Positions 25,802-35,009 of a stretch of DNA of 64,000 nt are shown in pieces. Numbering within the stretch: the first letter of the stretch is position 1; every line of letters starts with the position of its first letter. The position numbers and the translations under genes are program-made. The stretch covers positions 1-64,000 of the forward strand of contig JAFYIE010000011.1 of the NCBI GenBank assembly GCA_017538795.1. Reading direction: 5' to 3'. This DNA comes from Bacteroidales bacterium. Lineage in GTDB: Bacteria; Bacteroidota; Bacteroidia; Bacteroidales; F082. The notes beneath the pieces were generated by a model that was not told where the DNA came from, did no database searches, and worked only from the letters and a program-made list of their open reading frames with translations.

Positions 25802-28009
25802 TTATTGTTTTACAATGCGTGTTGCTGCCTTTGAACCGTCACCAAAACTTGCTTTTAATAAATAAACGCCATTGGGGAAATTCGATATGTCAATTTGTTG
25901 ATTGTCGGAAACTATTTTACTGGAAGCAACGGTTTGACCCATCATATTTACAATAAGGTATTCCGAATTTATCAGACCAGATTTTACATATAGAATACCC
26001 TGTGAAGGGTTAGGATAAACATCTAATCCGTTGTCTGTGACAATCTCATTTACACCTAAATGCCACTGGCTATAAATCTCATCGCAATCCAAGCCACCTT
26101 CATGATAAATAAGGACTCCCTCATCCCAATAACAGCTAAAACCATCAACTTCGAAATCGCCTTTGTTCTCTAGCAGTTTTTCAGGGAAGAAGCTAGTAAG
26201 ATGACCGACACCGCATACTATTGTGCCACTGAAAATATCATTTGCATCGCTAACAGTGAGCGAACGGAACACTTGACCATTGTATTCAACAAGACCGACA
26301 TCATCAACATGCATCGTGATACTGTTCTCACCCACTTTGATTTGCCATTCGTCGCCGACTTCTGCGGCGAAGTTGTAAAGCATTGTTGAATCCTGCAGCG
26401 GATCATGCCACCAATAAACACAGCCGTTGTATTCGTAGATGTATTCTCGTGATTTTTCTATTTTTTTATCATAAAGAGTATTCGTTTTAACTATGATTTT
26501 CACATTCTTATGGTTGATGACAGTATCGCCAACACAGGCCAGATATTGATATGAAATATTTCCTGTATTATTATTTATTATTTCATAATACCATTCAGAG
26601 CCAATAAGAGTGGAACTGTTAATAAAAACAGGAAATCCGTTATTAACATAGCATACGTCCATGGTGAACACGATGTCGGCGGCATTAAGGACATTAACAA
26701 ACTCCGCTGATCTCATATAATCATCGGATAACGATTCGCCATATTCGTTCCAGCTTTCAATGGCATTGCTGTAGTAAGAGTTTGATATAATCACTGATCT
26801 TGGATAAACAATCCCACCCTCATGTGCAATTATACCACCGATTGTGTCGGCTGTGACTGTGCCGGCGGCATAGCAGTTTTCTATCGTTATGTTATGTTGA
26901 ACGGGTTTATTCCAGTAGCCATATGACGTGCCGAAAATACCACCGGCGTAGGTCTTTTTGTTGTTGTCAGTTGTCACGGCGCTTAAATTAGCCACATTGT
27001 AGCAGTTTTTTATAATAATATCAGTTGAATACGATAATGTGAATGAGCATCCGACTATTCCGCCGCATGATGCCGGAGCATCGTTATAAGTGTATACTTC
27101 ATCCATGAGAAGTGTTCCGGTATTACAGCATTGTTCGATGCTGCACTCACCGCTGGCGCAGCCGACAATTCCTCCTGCCACTTCACCTTTCTCCTGTTCA
27201 CCCCATTCATTTTTTACTCCTGTGATGTTACCGCTATTTGTGCATCCGATAATGTGACATCCTGTTGCATAAGACACAATGCCTGCAGGGCTTATGCTTC
27301 CAAAATCAACGGATCCGCGGCAATAAACATCTCCTGAATTATGACAGTTTTTAACGCTGCTGCCGATATACAAATTGCCGAACAATCCTCCGCAACTCAA
27401 TGATAAATATGTGTATTCCACATCAGCACTTACATTAGCCCTGTTTACGCAATTTTCCAAATATACGTTATAACCCATGCCAATAATACCACCAATAGCC
27501 ATTCCAGTTTCTCCTGATAATACTCCGTATTTAATATCCACATTACAATCAGAATCCATTATAATGTTTTTGATGCTGCCATCACTGACCATTCCGAATA
27601 AGCCAAAATCCAGATTGCTTTTATCTCCAGGTGATTCGACATGCATATTGTGTATAATGTGATGGTCTCCGTCAAAGTGTCCTGCAAATGCCGACTGAAC
27701 CAAGTTGATGCCGTCATATTTTCCTATAGGCGTCCACAAAAGCCCGTTTTTTCCGCCCAAATCTAGATCTGAGGTCAGCAGGAAATATGTGTCGGCGAAA
27801 ATACAATAGTGGTATGAGCTGTGGATGTTCGGTGCATTGACCTGCTGTGCAAGATACGCCAACTGTTGCGCATTCTCAATGAGATAAGGGTTTTCTGGTG
27901 TACCGCTGCCATTGGTCCATGGTTCGGCAGTGCCGTCCCAAACCGAAACCTGAGCTCCGCAAAACATTGCGAAAGCGAGAAAAATTGATAATAAGATGTT
28001 CTTTTTCAT
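25802..28009 (-). CDS. Large secreted GLUG-type repeat protein with T9SS domain
   Basis: The protein has 735 residues. A signal peptide (about 1-19) leads to SVWDGTAEPW and a 'GSGTPENPYLIENAQQLAYLA' entry segment, typical of Bacteroidota beta-helix adhesin-like proteins. Repeated G-G-I-(V/I)-G / N-C-x-N-x-G units (about 100-440) resemble GLUG motifs and predict a right-handed beta-helix. A beta-sandwich-like region (about 470-650) follows, then a type A sorting domain (VYPNPSQGILYV, 'GVYLLKASF', ending IVKQ). It is a paralogue of the protein at 51612. The regulator gene ends 19 bases upstream on the same strand, so they are probably one operon. Confidence 0.85.
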   Translation of the reverse strand: MKKNILLSIFLAFAMFCGAQVSVWDGTAEPWTNGSGTPENPYLIENAQQLAYLAQQVNAPNIHSSYHYCIFADTYFLLTSDLDLGGKNGLLWTPIGKYDGINLVQSAFAGHFDGDHHIIHNMHVESPGDKSNLDFGLFGMVSDGSIKNIIMDSDCNVDIKYGVLSGETGMAIGGIIGMGYNVYLENCVNRANVSADVEYTYLSLSCGGLFGNLYIGSSVKNCHNSGDVYCRGSVDFGSISPAGIVSYATGCHIIGCTNSGNITGVKNEWGEQEKGEVAGGIVGCASGECSIEQCCNTGTLLMDEVYTYNDAPASCGGIVGCSFTLSYSTDIIIKNCYNVANLSAVTTDNNKKTYAGGIFGTSYGYWNKPVQHNITIENCYAAGTVTADTIGGIIAHEGGIVYPRSVIISNSYYSNAIESWNEYGESLSDDYMRSAEFVNVLNAADIVFTMDVCYVNNGFPVFINSSTLIGSEWYYEIINNNTGNISYQYLACVGDTVINHKNVKIIVKTNTLYDKKIEKSREYIYEYNGCVYWWHDPLQDSTMLYNFAAEVGDEWQIKVGENSITMHVDDVGLVEYNGQVFRSLTVSDANDIFSGTIVCGVGHLTSFFPEKLLENKGDFEVDGFSCYWDEGVLIYHEGGLDCDEIYSQWHLGVNEIVTDNGLDVYPNPSQGILYVKSGLINSEYLIVNMMGQTVASSKIVSDNQQIDISNFPNGVYLLKASFGDGSKAATRIVKQ

Positions 28010-28028
28010 GATATTTAATGTTTAAAAT

Positions 28029-29501
28029 TTATACTGCATTAACTATTTCTTCAAATGTTCTATTATCATCCACGAGATTCATTTTCATTTGTTTGATGCG
28101 CGTTTTGCGTTTGTAATACGAATCGGTTTGCGTGTCGAGAAGGATGGAAATCACCTGGTTGGAAAATCCATTTTTCGAGAGACAGCAGATGCGCACGTCC
28201 CATTTGCCGAGCTTCTGGTAAAGCGACAGTAATCGTTGCGAGAATCCGTCATAAACCAGGTCGGTGAGGCTGATAAAATCCGCCCAGTCGTCGTCGCTGA
28301 GGTTAAAATTCAGCGAGTCGGCGGTGACATGCTCGCTCAATCCCTGCGCCGTGACGAAAACCTTGTTTCTCGACATGATTTTGTTGGTCATTAGCAGTTC
28401 TTTTTGCGAAAGTGTCTGATGGTCACGGCGTAGCTCGTCGTTGGTGCGGATGAGGTTTTCCATGTCGCTCACAAGCTCGTGGATGCGATTCTGGTCGCGC
28501 TCCACCTGACCTCTGAATTTCTCCATCTCGATTTTGTTGTCACTGATTCTCTTTCTGACAATCAACAAGATAACGAGTGCGACACTGAGCGTAACAGCGA
28601 TAATGAGGTAGAGTTTGAAACTCTTTGTACGGTGCAGTGTTTCCATCTCACTTTTCTGCGCCTTGAGTTCGTATTCCGCCCTGATACGCAGGATGTTCTC
28701 GTTGTTGTTTTCTTTTTGGACGAGTTTCATATATTCAATGAAACGCTCCTCATACTCCATCACCATATTGATGTTTTGTTCGTTTAGCGCGATGCCGTAA
28801 AGCGTTTGGTAAACCGACATCTTCACACCAGCCCTATCACTGCGCAAAGCTTGTTCGAGATAAAACTTCGCTTCGTCGTCTCTGTTGACGTAGTAATAAA
28901 GGATTCCCAAGGTCATGTTGGCGATGTCGAGATCGTTGCCTTTCAGACCGCCGTCCATAGCCTTCTGAACACATTCAATAGCCTTTGGATAGTTACCGAT
29001 TTCCATATAGTAATCGCGCCCGATTTCGAGATACAGGTCGTTAATCATCGCCGTATCCATTAACAAGGTGGCGACATGGAAAGCCGAGTCATAGTAAGCC
29101 TTCGTCTGCGCGAACAATTCCAGCGATTTTGTGGTACGTCCGCAGTTGCGCCAAGCGGTCATCAATCCGATGGAATCATTGATTTCCTTGAAATCGGCGA
29201 TGGCTGAGCGGTGCATGGATAGTGCCTCCTCGAACAATTGATGTTTGTTGTACATGGCACCGAGGTTGTCTTTGATATTAGCTGTCAATGCAAAATCATC
29301 GCCACTTTCAGCCAGTGGTAGTGCCTGAAGGAAACACTCGACGGCCTGCTCCGACAGTCGTTCAGCACGCAGCTGCACACCTCTTTCATAAAGCGCGCGA
29401 GCCTGCCGCTGACGTTTAGCCTGCGAGTCGCAAGAGGTTGTCAGACAGCCGAGCGCGACCGCAAACAAAATTAAAAATACAGTTTTTGTTTTCATAAGCA
29501 T
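28029..29501 (-). CDS. TPR protein with membrane segment and C-terminal HTH (one-component regulator)
   Basis: The protein has 490 residues. A Cys-containing lipoprotein-like signal (about 1-24) is followed by tetratricopeptide repeats (about 28-270), a membrane helix (about 300-320, YLIIAVTLSVALVILLIV), a coiled coil (about 325-380), and a C-terminal region ending in a LuxR-like helical domain (about 425-490, with 'KWDVRICCLSKNGFSNQVISILL'). The domain plan is the same as the protein at 642-2063, though the sequences differ widely. It lies directly upstream of two T9SS genes. Starts at 29501 and 29495 are both possible. A role as sensor-regulator of those genes is inferred. The 185-bp gap upstream holds nothing clear. 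Confidence 0.78.
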   Translation of the reverse strand: MLMKTKTVFLILFAVALGCLTTSCDSQAKRQRQARALYERGVQLRAERLSEQAVECFLQALPLAESGDDFALTANIKDNLGAMYNKHQLFEEALSMHRSAIADFKEINDSIGLMTAWRNCGRTTKSLELFAQTKAYYDSAFHVATLLMDTAMINDLYLEIGRDYYMEIGNYPKAIECVQKAMDGGLKGNDLDIANMTLGILYYYVNRDDEAKFYLEQALRSDRAGVKMSVYQTLYGIALNEQNINMVMEYEERFIEYMKLVQKENNNENILRIRAEYELKAQKSEMETLHRTKSFKLYLIIAVTLSVALVILLIVRKRISDNKIEMEKFRGQVERDQNRIHELVSDMENLIRTNDELRRDHQTLSQKELLMTNKIMSRNKVFVTAQGLSEHVTADSLNFNLSDDDWADFISLTDLVYDGFSQRLLSLYQKLGKWDVRICCLSKNGFSNQVISILLDTQTDSYYKRKTRIKQMKMNLVDDNRTFEEIVNAV

Positions 29502-29686
29502 TAATTTTACTTCGCAAAAACATCGATGTTTGTCGAAGCAAATTTATGCAAAATCAAAACTTGTCAAGCGGTTTTGGGACTGGATAAAAGTTTTGTCCTT
29601 ATAATTCGTGGTTTCAATAATTAGTTTTATTGATATTCAATGACTTAAATAAAATGATATGGATTTTTTGTCCATACATTAAATGA

Positions 29687-30109
29687 TCATTTTTTCATTG
29701 TTTTTATAAAATCAGTGATTTTTTGGAAGGCTTCTTTTGGTTCCTCAACATCCAAACACAATGTTTCCATTGGGCATAATCCATCGCCAGTGCGGTTAAC
29801 GATGCGGTCGACTTTTTTATCGTAAAAACAAGGGATATTATGTTTTTCAAACACTTTGATTGCTGGTTCTGATATTATCAAAGTGTGAACTTCTTTAATT
29901 TCGCCTAAAACCATGAGGAGCGCCGCAGCTTTTCCGATGACTTTGTCGGCAACGGAAGCGCCTTTCAGAAAGCCTTTTTTCTCTGAAAGAAGATGTAAAA
30001 GCGGCTTCACACCACGTTCCTGCGAAGTGAAAATCTCTCCATTTGAGACCACAGCAATTGTGCTCGCGGAGGAAAGCAATAACGATTTTGCTTGTTCTAA
30101 CGGTAACAT
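29687..30109 (-). CDS. DUF1893 family protein
   Basis: This 140-residue protein is cytoplasmic. The N-terminal segment 'TIAVVSNGEIFTSQERGVKPLLHLL' (in two parts) and 'GASVADKVIGKAAALLMV' are the hallmarks of DUF1893, a small family related to a nucleotide-deaminase-like fold. Late cysteines (IPCFYDK, GLCPMETLC) could bind metal. The function is not established. It lies 120 bp downstream of the ECF S component gene on the same strand, a gap filled by a palindromic repeat. It may share that operon. Confidence 0.75.
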   Translation of the reverse strand: MLPLEQAKSLLLSSASTIAVVSNGEIFTSQERGVKPLLHLLSEKKGFLKGASVADKVIGKAAALLMVLGEIKEVHTLIISEPAIKVFEKHNIPCFYDKKVDRIVNRTGDGLCPMETLCLDVEEPKEAFQKITDFIKTMKK

Positions 30110-30120
30110 GGAATGAAATT

Positions 30121-30225
30121 GTCATTTCGACTGGAGCGAAGCGAAATGGAGAAATCTCCTATAATTAAGTAGTTACTCTGTTTGCAGGAGATTTCTCGAC
30201 TTCACTCCGTTGCGCTCGAAATGAC
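30121..30225. repeat. Palindromic GTCATTTCGA element, copy 1
   Basis: The arms 30121-30160 and 30186-30225 begin and end with GTCATTTCGA/TCGAAATGAC and pair along about 40 bp with some mismatches. GGAGAAATCTCCT-type inner segments flank a 25-base spacer. The element fills the spacer between two genes. The second copy is at 45318-45422. This is the plan of a non-autonomous, MITE-like element; no transposase is seen. Confidence 0.8.
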
Positions 30226-30229
30226 GATG

Positions 30230-30742
30230 CTATTTAATGTATTTCACGAACAAATAACCACCAATCCATTGAATCAGCATTCCTGGGATGCCGAGGCGGA
30301 AATCGTTGAATCCTGCGATGAATGAACCTTCGATGAGCCATTCAACCATGCAGCCGAAGATTTGGTATGCCAAGACAACCAAAAGAATGGTCCAAAGCGA
30401 CACTTTGTTGGTTTTTTCAGCAATCCAAGCCGCTGAGACAGCGAGGAAAATCGACTTGATGAGGATGCTTGGAACAACTGCCGCAGGAGGCATTCCGAAA
30501 AGCAGACTGTTGATGATTGGCGACAAAACCGCTGTCATCAATCCGACCTTCATGCCGTATTTGTAGGCCGCAATCAGCGTGAAGAAATAAATCGGCAGGA
30601 AGATGTGACCGCCGTTTGGGATGAGGTGGCAAAGTTGTGGCAAAATGATGTTGCCGGCCACGAACAATGTCGCGAACAAATATGTCTTAACCTGATCAAA
30701 ATCAAGGTTATAGAGCTTTACTGTTGATGTTGTAGTATTCAT
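30230..30742 (-). CDS. ECF transporter S component (substrate unknown)
   Basis: This 170-residue, very hydrophobic protein has about five to six membrane helices. The fold pattern (short N-terminus, 'LCHLIPNGGHIFLPIYFFTLIAAYKYG', then 'GLMTAVLSPIINSLLFGMPP') is that of energy-coupling-factor S components, which capture vitamins or precursors and dock on a shared EcfAAT module. No EcfA or EcfT gene is in the window. It follows the deoxyhypusine-synthase-like gene after three bases, which may point to a shared substrate (inference). Confidence 0.75.
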   Translation of the reverse strand: MNTTTSTVKLYNLDFDQVKTYLFATLFVAGNIILPQLCHLIPNGGHIFLPIYFFTLIAAYKYGMKVGLMTAVLSPIINSLLFGMPPAAVVPSILIKSIFLAVSAAWIAEKTNKVSLWTILLVVLAYQIFGCMVEWLIEGSFIAGFNDFRLGIPGMLIQWIGGYLFVKYIK

Positions 30743-30745
30743 AGT

Positions 30746-31951
30746 TTATTTATTAAGCCATTCTTTAATTTTATCCATTTTCATATAATCGATGTTATCG
30801 ACAATCCACTCACGCATTGCCTTGCCTGGCTCAGTCTGCTGCGGATAGCTGATGTAGTCGAGCTCGATGTTGAGCGCCTGCGACACCTTCAATGCCATCA
30901 CCGACCAAAGCACGCCGATATCGCCCACGACCGGGATTGACTTCTCAAGACGAGAGAATGCCGACATCTCCATTCTGAATGGAATCTTTGACATCTTGGT
31001 CTTCGGCAAACCCTTATCGATAGCGGCTTGAACGTCGCCTGATTTTTTATCGAGATCCCAAGCTTTCTTGAGGTTTTCGTCAAGGTCGAAACGAATCAAA
31101 GTCTTGTCTTTGAGGCTATATGTCGGATAGCCGTTCCAGCTTGCCCAGATGCCGTGACCTGTGTAAGTCTCGAATGGACCGTCGTGGATTTCCTGTGTCA
31201 GAGCCACTGCCGATTCGATGATGACATCAGCGCTGCCTAACATCTTTGAGATGCGGAATGTTCTGTCGCTCACCGGGATACTGTCGGCGATGCTGATGCC
31301 GACCTGACCACCACCGATAAGCTGCGGAACACTCACGAGCACCGGAACGTTGTTGCGGACACCCGCGCCAAGCATTGTACGCTCATCGCAACCCCAGCCG
31401 ACGACTTCTTCAAATGGAACGTGCTTGGTGTGCGCAATCTCCATGATGCTCGCTGCAAAAGTCTCATTGCGCAAGCCCATCGGGTATGCCATATTAGCGG
31501 CAGCTTTGATGATGACTGTGCCTTCTTTTTCGTTGCAACGCTGCACCAAAGCATCGTCGATAATCATCTCTTTCTTGAGGTCAGACCACTGAGCATCAGT
31601 GAGTTCGGTGAGCTCAAAGATATCGCCACGAGGCATTTTTTCGAAGTCGAGGAACTCCTCGCCGACGTCGTGGATATTGATACGTTTCACCTTATCGAGA
31701 ACGCCGCCCATCTCGTGAGAGACGACAGCCGAACTCGTTGTGACACCGTCGATCAAGCCTTTGTTGATGAACTCGGCAATCAAGGTGGTGACACCTTCGT
31801 GGATGTTTGGGCCGGAGCCTGTCACAACCACCACTTTGCCGCCTCTTTTCTTGGCTTCTACTATCTTTTCAATAGCGATATCGAGGTAATGCCGCGTTTC
31901 TTCCGGCAAAGCCTCGTATAAACCTTCAATAAAATCTTTTTCTATTTTCAT
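30746..31951 (-). CDS. Protein with deoxyhypusine-synthase-like Rossmann region, function unknown
   Basis: This 401-residue protein is cytoplasmic. The segment from about 38 to 90, with GKVVVVTGSGPNIHEGVTTL then 'LIDGVTTSSAVVSHEMGGVL', resembles the NAD-binding core of the deoxyhypusine synthase/TIGR00300 superfamily. A Gly-rich SVPQLIGGGQVGISIADSI near 210 and 'GPFETYTGHGIWASWNGYPTYSL' near 270 are distinctive but not known to me as catalytic motifs. I cannot name a reaction. It sits between glnS (48 bp upstream) and an ECF S component (three bases downstream). Confidence 0.55.
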   Translation of the reverse strand: MKIEKDFIEGLYEALPEETRHYLDIAIEKIVEAKKRGGKVVVVTGSGPNIHEGVTTLIAEFINKGLIDGVTTSSAVVSHEMGGVLDKVKRINIHDVGEEFLDFEKMPRGDIFELTELTDAQWSDLKKEMIIDDALVQRCNEKEGTVIIKAAANMAYPMGLRNETFAASIMEIAHTKHVPFEEVVGWGCDERTMLGAGVRNNVPVLVSVPQLIGGGQVGISIADSIPVSDRTFRISKMLGSADVIIESAVALTQEIHDGPFETYTGHGIWASWNGYPTYSLKDKTLIRFDLDENLKKAWDLDKKSGDVQAAIDKGLPKTKMSKIPFRMEMSAFSRLEKSIPVVGDIGVLWSVMALKVSQALNIELDYISYPQQTEPGKAMREWIVDNIDYMKMDKIKEWLNK

Positions 31952-31999
31952 ATTTTTATTTTTTATTTTGCAAACGCATGCGTTCTCTGCGCGGGTTTA

Positions 32000-33739
32000 T
32001 TAATTCGATTTTGACCAGGTATCTTTTAAACCAACTGTTCTATTGAATACCAGATGTTCTGGTGTGCTGTCTTTGTCGACAGTGAAATATCCTATTCTCT
32101 GGAACTGGAAATGGTCGAGAGGTTTTGCATTAGCGAGATATTTCTCAACATAGCATTCAGTTCTGATTTCCAATGAGTTAGGATTCATCATCTTGCGCAT
32201 TGCCTCGATTGGGGTGTTACCCTCGTCCTGCAATCTTGCTAATTCGTCGCGTGGGTTTTCAACATTCCATAAGCGGTCATAAAGTCTGACTTCCGCTTTG
32301 ATGCAGTGTGCCTGACTGACCCAGTGGATGGTGCCTTTCACCTTACGATTTGCCTCAGGCATGCCGCTGCGTGTCATCGGGTCGTATTCGGCGTAAACCT
32401 CAACAACTTCGCCGTTTTCGTCTTTCTTGCAGCCTGTACATTTCACGATGTAGGCGTTTTTCAGACGCACTTCCTTGCCTGGAGTTAGACGGAAATATTT
32501 GTTTGGCGGGCATTCCATGAAGTCTTCCTTCTCAATCCACAGCTCGCGGCTGAACTCTATCTTATGGCTGCCTGCCGACTCGTCTTCAGGATTGTTGATT
32601 GCCTCAAGTTCCTCGGTCTGACCTTCAGGATAATTGGTAATCACCAACTTAACAGGATTTACAACCGCCGCCACACGTGTAGCGCGGGCGTTCAAGTCTT
32701 CACGGATTGAACTCTCGAGCAAAGCAAAATCGTTCAAAGCGTCGTATGTTGTGTAACCAATCTTATCGATGAATTTATGTATTGACTCAGGAGTGTATCC
32801 ACGGCGACGGAAGCCGCAAATCGTAGGCATTCGTGGATCGTCCCAGCCGTTGACAACGCCTTCTTTCACCAAAATCAGCAGGTTACGCTTGCTCATCAGG
32901 GTGTAGTTGAGGTTCAACTTATTGAACTCAGTCTGACGCGGACGGTTGTCATCCATGTTGTCACCTTCACCACGGATTTCTTTGAGCCAGTCGACAAACA
33001 AATCGTAAAGTGGACGGTGCACCACGAATTCCAGCGTGCAAAGTGAATGTGTCACGCCCTCGAAGTAGTCGCTCTGACCGTGAGCGAAGTCGTACATCGG
33101 GTAGGCGTTCCATTTCGTGCCGGTACGATGATGCGGAGTCTTCACCACGCGGTAGATGATAGGATCACGGAAGTGCATGTTAGGGTTCGCCATATCGATT
33201 TTTGCGCGAAGCACCATCTTGCCTTCTTCAATCTCGCCTGAGTTCATCTTGTTGAAGAGCTCTAATGACTCCTCAACAGGGCGGTTACGATACGGACTCT
33301 CGGTGCCGGGCTGCGTCGGAGTGCCTTTCTGTGCTGCGATTTCCTCCGACGACTGCTCGTCAATATATGCTTTGCCGCGTTTAATCAGTTCGATAGCAAA
33401 ATCCCAAAGCTGCTGGAAATAATCTGAAGCATAATATTCGTTACCCCACTGATAACCAAGCCATTGGATGTCTTCCTTGATGGCATCCACATATTCCATG
33501 TTCTCCTTTGTAGGGTTAGTATCGTCGAAACGCAGGTTGCAAACGCCGCCGTAGTTCTTGGCGATGCCGAAATCCAGGCAGATGGCCTTGGCGTGACCGA
33601 TGTGGAGGTAGCCGTTAGGCTCAGGAGGGAAACGCGTCTGGATTCGCTTGGCGTTCTTGCCGTTTCGTAAATCTTCCTCAACTTTCGCTTCAATGAAATT
33701 CAGCGATTTCTTTTCTTCTTTTTCAGCTTCAAGATCCAT
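32000..33739 (-). CDS. glnS: Glutaminyl-tRNA synthetase
   Basis: The enzyme charges tRNA-Gln directly with glutamine. It has 579 residues, slightly longer than the E. coli enzyme. The class I signature is in RFPPEPNGYLHIGHAKAI near 40 and the KMSKS loop is MSKRNLL near 275. The GlnRS-specific 'YDLFVDWLKEIRG' and C-terminal anticodon-binding beta-barrels are present. GlnRS rather than GluRS is supported by the overall length and the RFPPEPNG form. A TATTTTTG promoter lies 20 bp upstream (33759-33766). It may be co-transcribed with the next two genes. Confidence 0.96.
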   Translation of the reverse strand: MDLEAEKEEKKSLNFIEAKVEEDLRNGKNAKRIQTRFPPEPNGYLHIGHAKAICLDFGIAKNYGGVCNLRFDDTNPTKENMEYVDAIKEDIQWLGYQWGNEYYASDYFQQLWDFAIELIKRGKAYIDEQSSEEIAAQKGTPTQPGTESPYRNRPVEESLELFNKMNSGEIEEGKMVLRAKIDMANPNMHFRDPIIYRVVKTPHHRTGTKWNAYPMYDFAHGQSDYFEGVTHSLCTLEFVVHRPLYDLFVDWLKEIRGEGDNMDDNRPRQTEFNKLNLNYTLMSKRNLLILVKEGVVNGWDDPRMPTICGFRRRGYTPESIHKFIDKIGYTTYDALNDFALLESSIREDLNARATRVAAVVNPVKLVITNYPEGQTEELEAINNPEDESAGSHKIEFSRELWIEKEDFMECPPNKYFRLTPGKEVRLKNAYIVKCTGCKKDENGEVVEVYAEYDPMTRSGMPEANRKVKGTIHWVSQAHCIKAEVRLYDRLWNVENPRDELARLQDEGNTPIEAMRKMMNPNSLEIRTECYVEKYLANAKPLDHFQFQRIGYFTVDKDSTPEHLVFNRTVGLKDTWSKSN

Positions 33740-33758
33740 TTTTCAAAGATTTAAACCG

Positions 33759-33766
33759 CAAAAATA
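33759..33766 (-). promoter_or_regulatory. -7 element TATTTTTG for glnS
   Basis: Minus-strand TATTTTTG lies 19-20 bases upstream of the glnS ATG. The divergent cvpA promoter lies 43 bp further on. Confidence 0.55.
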
Positions 33767-33808
33767 ATTATTTTTACAAAAAAATAATGCATTTTTTTTA
33801 AAAATTTG

Positions 33809-33816
33809 TAATTTTA
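33809..33816 (+). promoter_or_regulatory. -7-like element TAATTTTA for cvpA-elbB
   Basis: TAATTTTA differs from TAnnTTTG at the last base and lies 46 bp before the cvpA ATG. It is the best candidate in the divergent gap. Confidence 0.4.
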
Positions 33817-33861
33817 CACCCACAAAAACGTGTAGAATAATAACTTTAAACAAAAATAACT

Positions 33862-34365
33862 ATGAATTATTTAGACATTATCATCGCTATCTTATTGATT
33901 CTCTTTGCAATAGGTGGTTTCAGAAACGGCATCATCAGAGAGGCTTTTTCACTCGTGGCATTTGCTGTAGGAATCTACGGAGCCATAAAATTATCAGATA
34001 TTGTTGGAAAATGGCTTGGAAATTTAATTAATGTAAGTCCAGAATGGATGTCGGTGATTTCATTTATCATTGTTTTCATCGCTTTAGCGTTATTAATCAA
34101 CTGGTTAGGAGGTTTGATAGCAGGTCTTATCGAAAAATTAAATCTTGGTTTTATCGACAAAATCGGCGGTATTGTCTTCGGTGTTGCGAAAGGTTTTTTG
34201 CTTGTGGGAGTGTGCATTTTACTTCTCGATTTCTTTGGAATTAAAGATGTTTTGAACAAGGAAACCTGTGAAAAATCGGTGCTTTATAAACAATCGGAGA
34301 AAGTGGCTACATGGATTTATGAAAATAAAGACGGTTGGATTGAGAAAATCGATAAAGTAATATGA
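33862..34365 (+). CDS. CvpA family inner-membrane protein
   Basis: The protein has 167 residues and four membrane helices (about 2-20, 27-45, 60-82, 100-122). It matches the CvpA/colicin V production family at 'LDIIIAILLILFAIGGFRNG' and the 'FIDKIGGIVFGVAKGFLLVG' segment. The family affects envelope homeostasis in other bacteria; the exact activity is unknown. It overlaps elbB by four bases, so the two are translationally linked. Confidence 0.88.
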   Translation: MNYLDIIIAILLILFAIGGFRNGIIREAFSLVAFAVGIYGAIKLSDIVGKWLGNLINVSPEWMSVISFIIVFIALALLINWLGGLIAGLIEKLNLGFIDKIGGIVFGVAKGFLLVGVCILLLDFFGIKDVLNKETCEKSVLYKQSEKVATWIYENKDGWIEKIDKVI

Positions 34366-35009
34366 AAAAAGTAGCGGTAGTTTTAACGGGTTGTGGTGCA
34401 AAAGACGGCTCAGAAATCAATGAGACTGTTACATTGTTGTTGGCTTTAGACCAGCACAATGTTGAATATCAGGCATTTGCGCCAGATGAAAATCAATATG
34501 AAGTTTGCAATCACATCACAGGACAGGTTGTTAACGAGAAACGTAATATGATGGTTGAAGCGGCGCGTATTGTTCGCGGAAAGATATTGCCATTAAGCAG
34601 GTTTAACGCTAACGATTTCGACGCTTTATTGTTCCCAGGTGGTTTCGGCGCGGCCAAAAACATCTTCACCTACGCCTACGACGGCATCAATTTCAAGGTA
34701 AACAAAGACGTTGAGAAGGCGATTTGTGACATTCACGCCCAAGGCAAGCCGATTGGGGCCATGTGCATCGCGCCATTGATGGTTGCCAAGGTTCTTGGAA
34801 ACGTCAACGTCACCATGGGAAGTGGCAAATGCCATCAAGCAAAAGAAATCGAGATGATTGGCTGCAAGCACACCGAAACGACCCACGGTGGAGTGGCAAT
34901 CGACAAGGAAAATAAAGTGTTTTCAACACCATGCTTTATGCTTGATGCAACATTAAAAGATATTTATCAAGGCGCTTATAACCTGGTGGAGGCGATGATG
35001 AAAATATAA
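34362..35009 (+). CDS. elbB: Isoprenoid biosynthesis glyoxalase ElbB
   Basis: This 215-residue DJ-1/PfpI-superfamily protein has the ElbB hallmarks: VVLTGCGAKDGSEI at the N-terminus, LLFPGGFGAAKN near 90, the nucleophile-elbow Cys in GAMCIAP near 127, and 'GCKHTETTHGGVAIDKEN'. ElbB proteins have glyoxalase activity in vitro and are linked genetically to isoprenoid synthesis. It overlaps cvpA at its start. Its stop abuts the stop of the convergent ankyrin gene. Confidence 0.92.
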   Translation: MKKVAVVLTGCGAKDGSEINETVTLLLALDQHNVEYQAFAPDENQYEVCNHITGQVVNEKRNMMVEAARIVRGKILPLSRFNANDFDALLFPGGFGAAKNIFTYAYDGINFKVNKDVEKAICDIHAQGKPIGAMCIAPLMVAKVLGNVNVTMGSGKCHQAKEIEMIGCKHTETTHGGVAIDKENKVFSTPCFMLDATLKDIYQGAYNLVEAMMKI

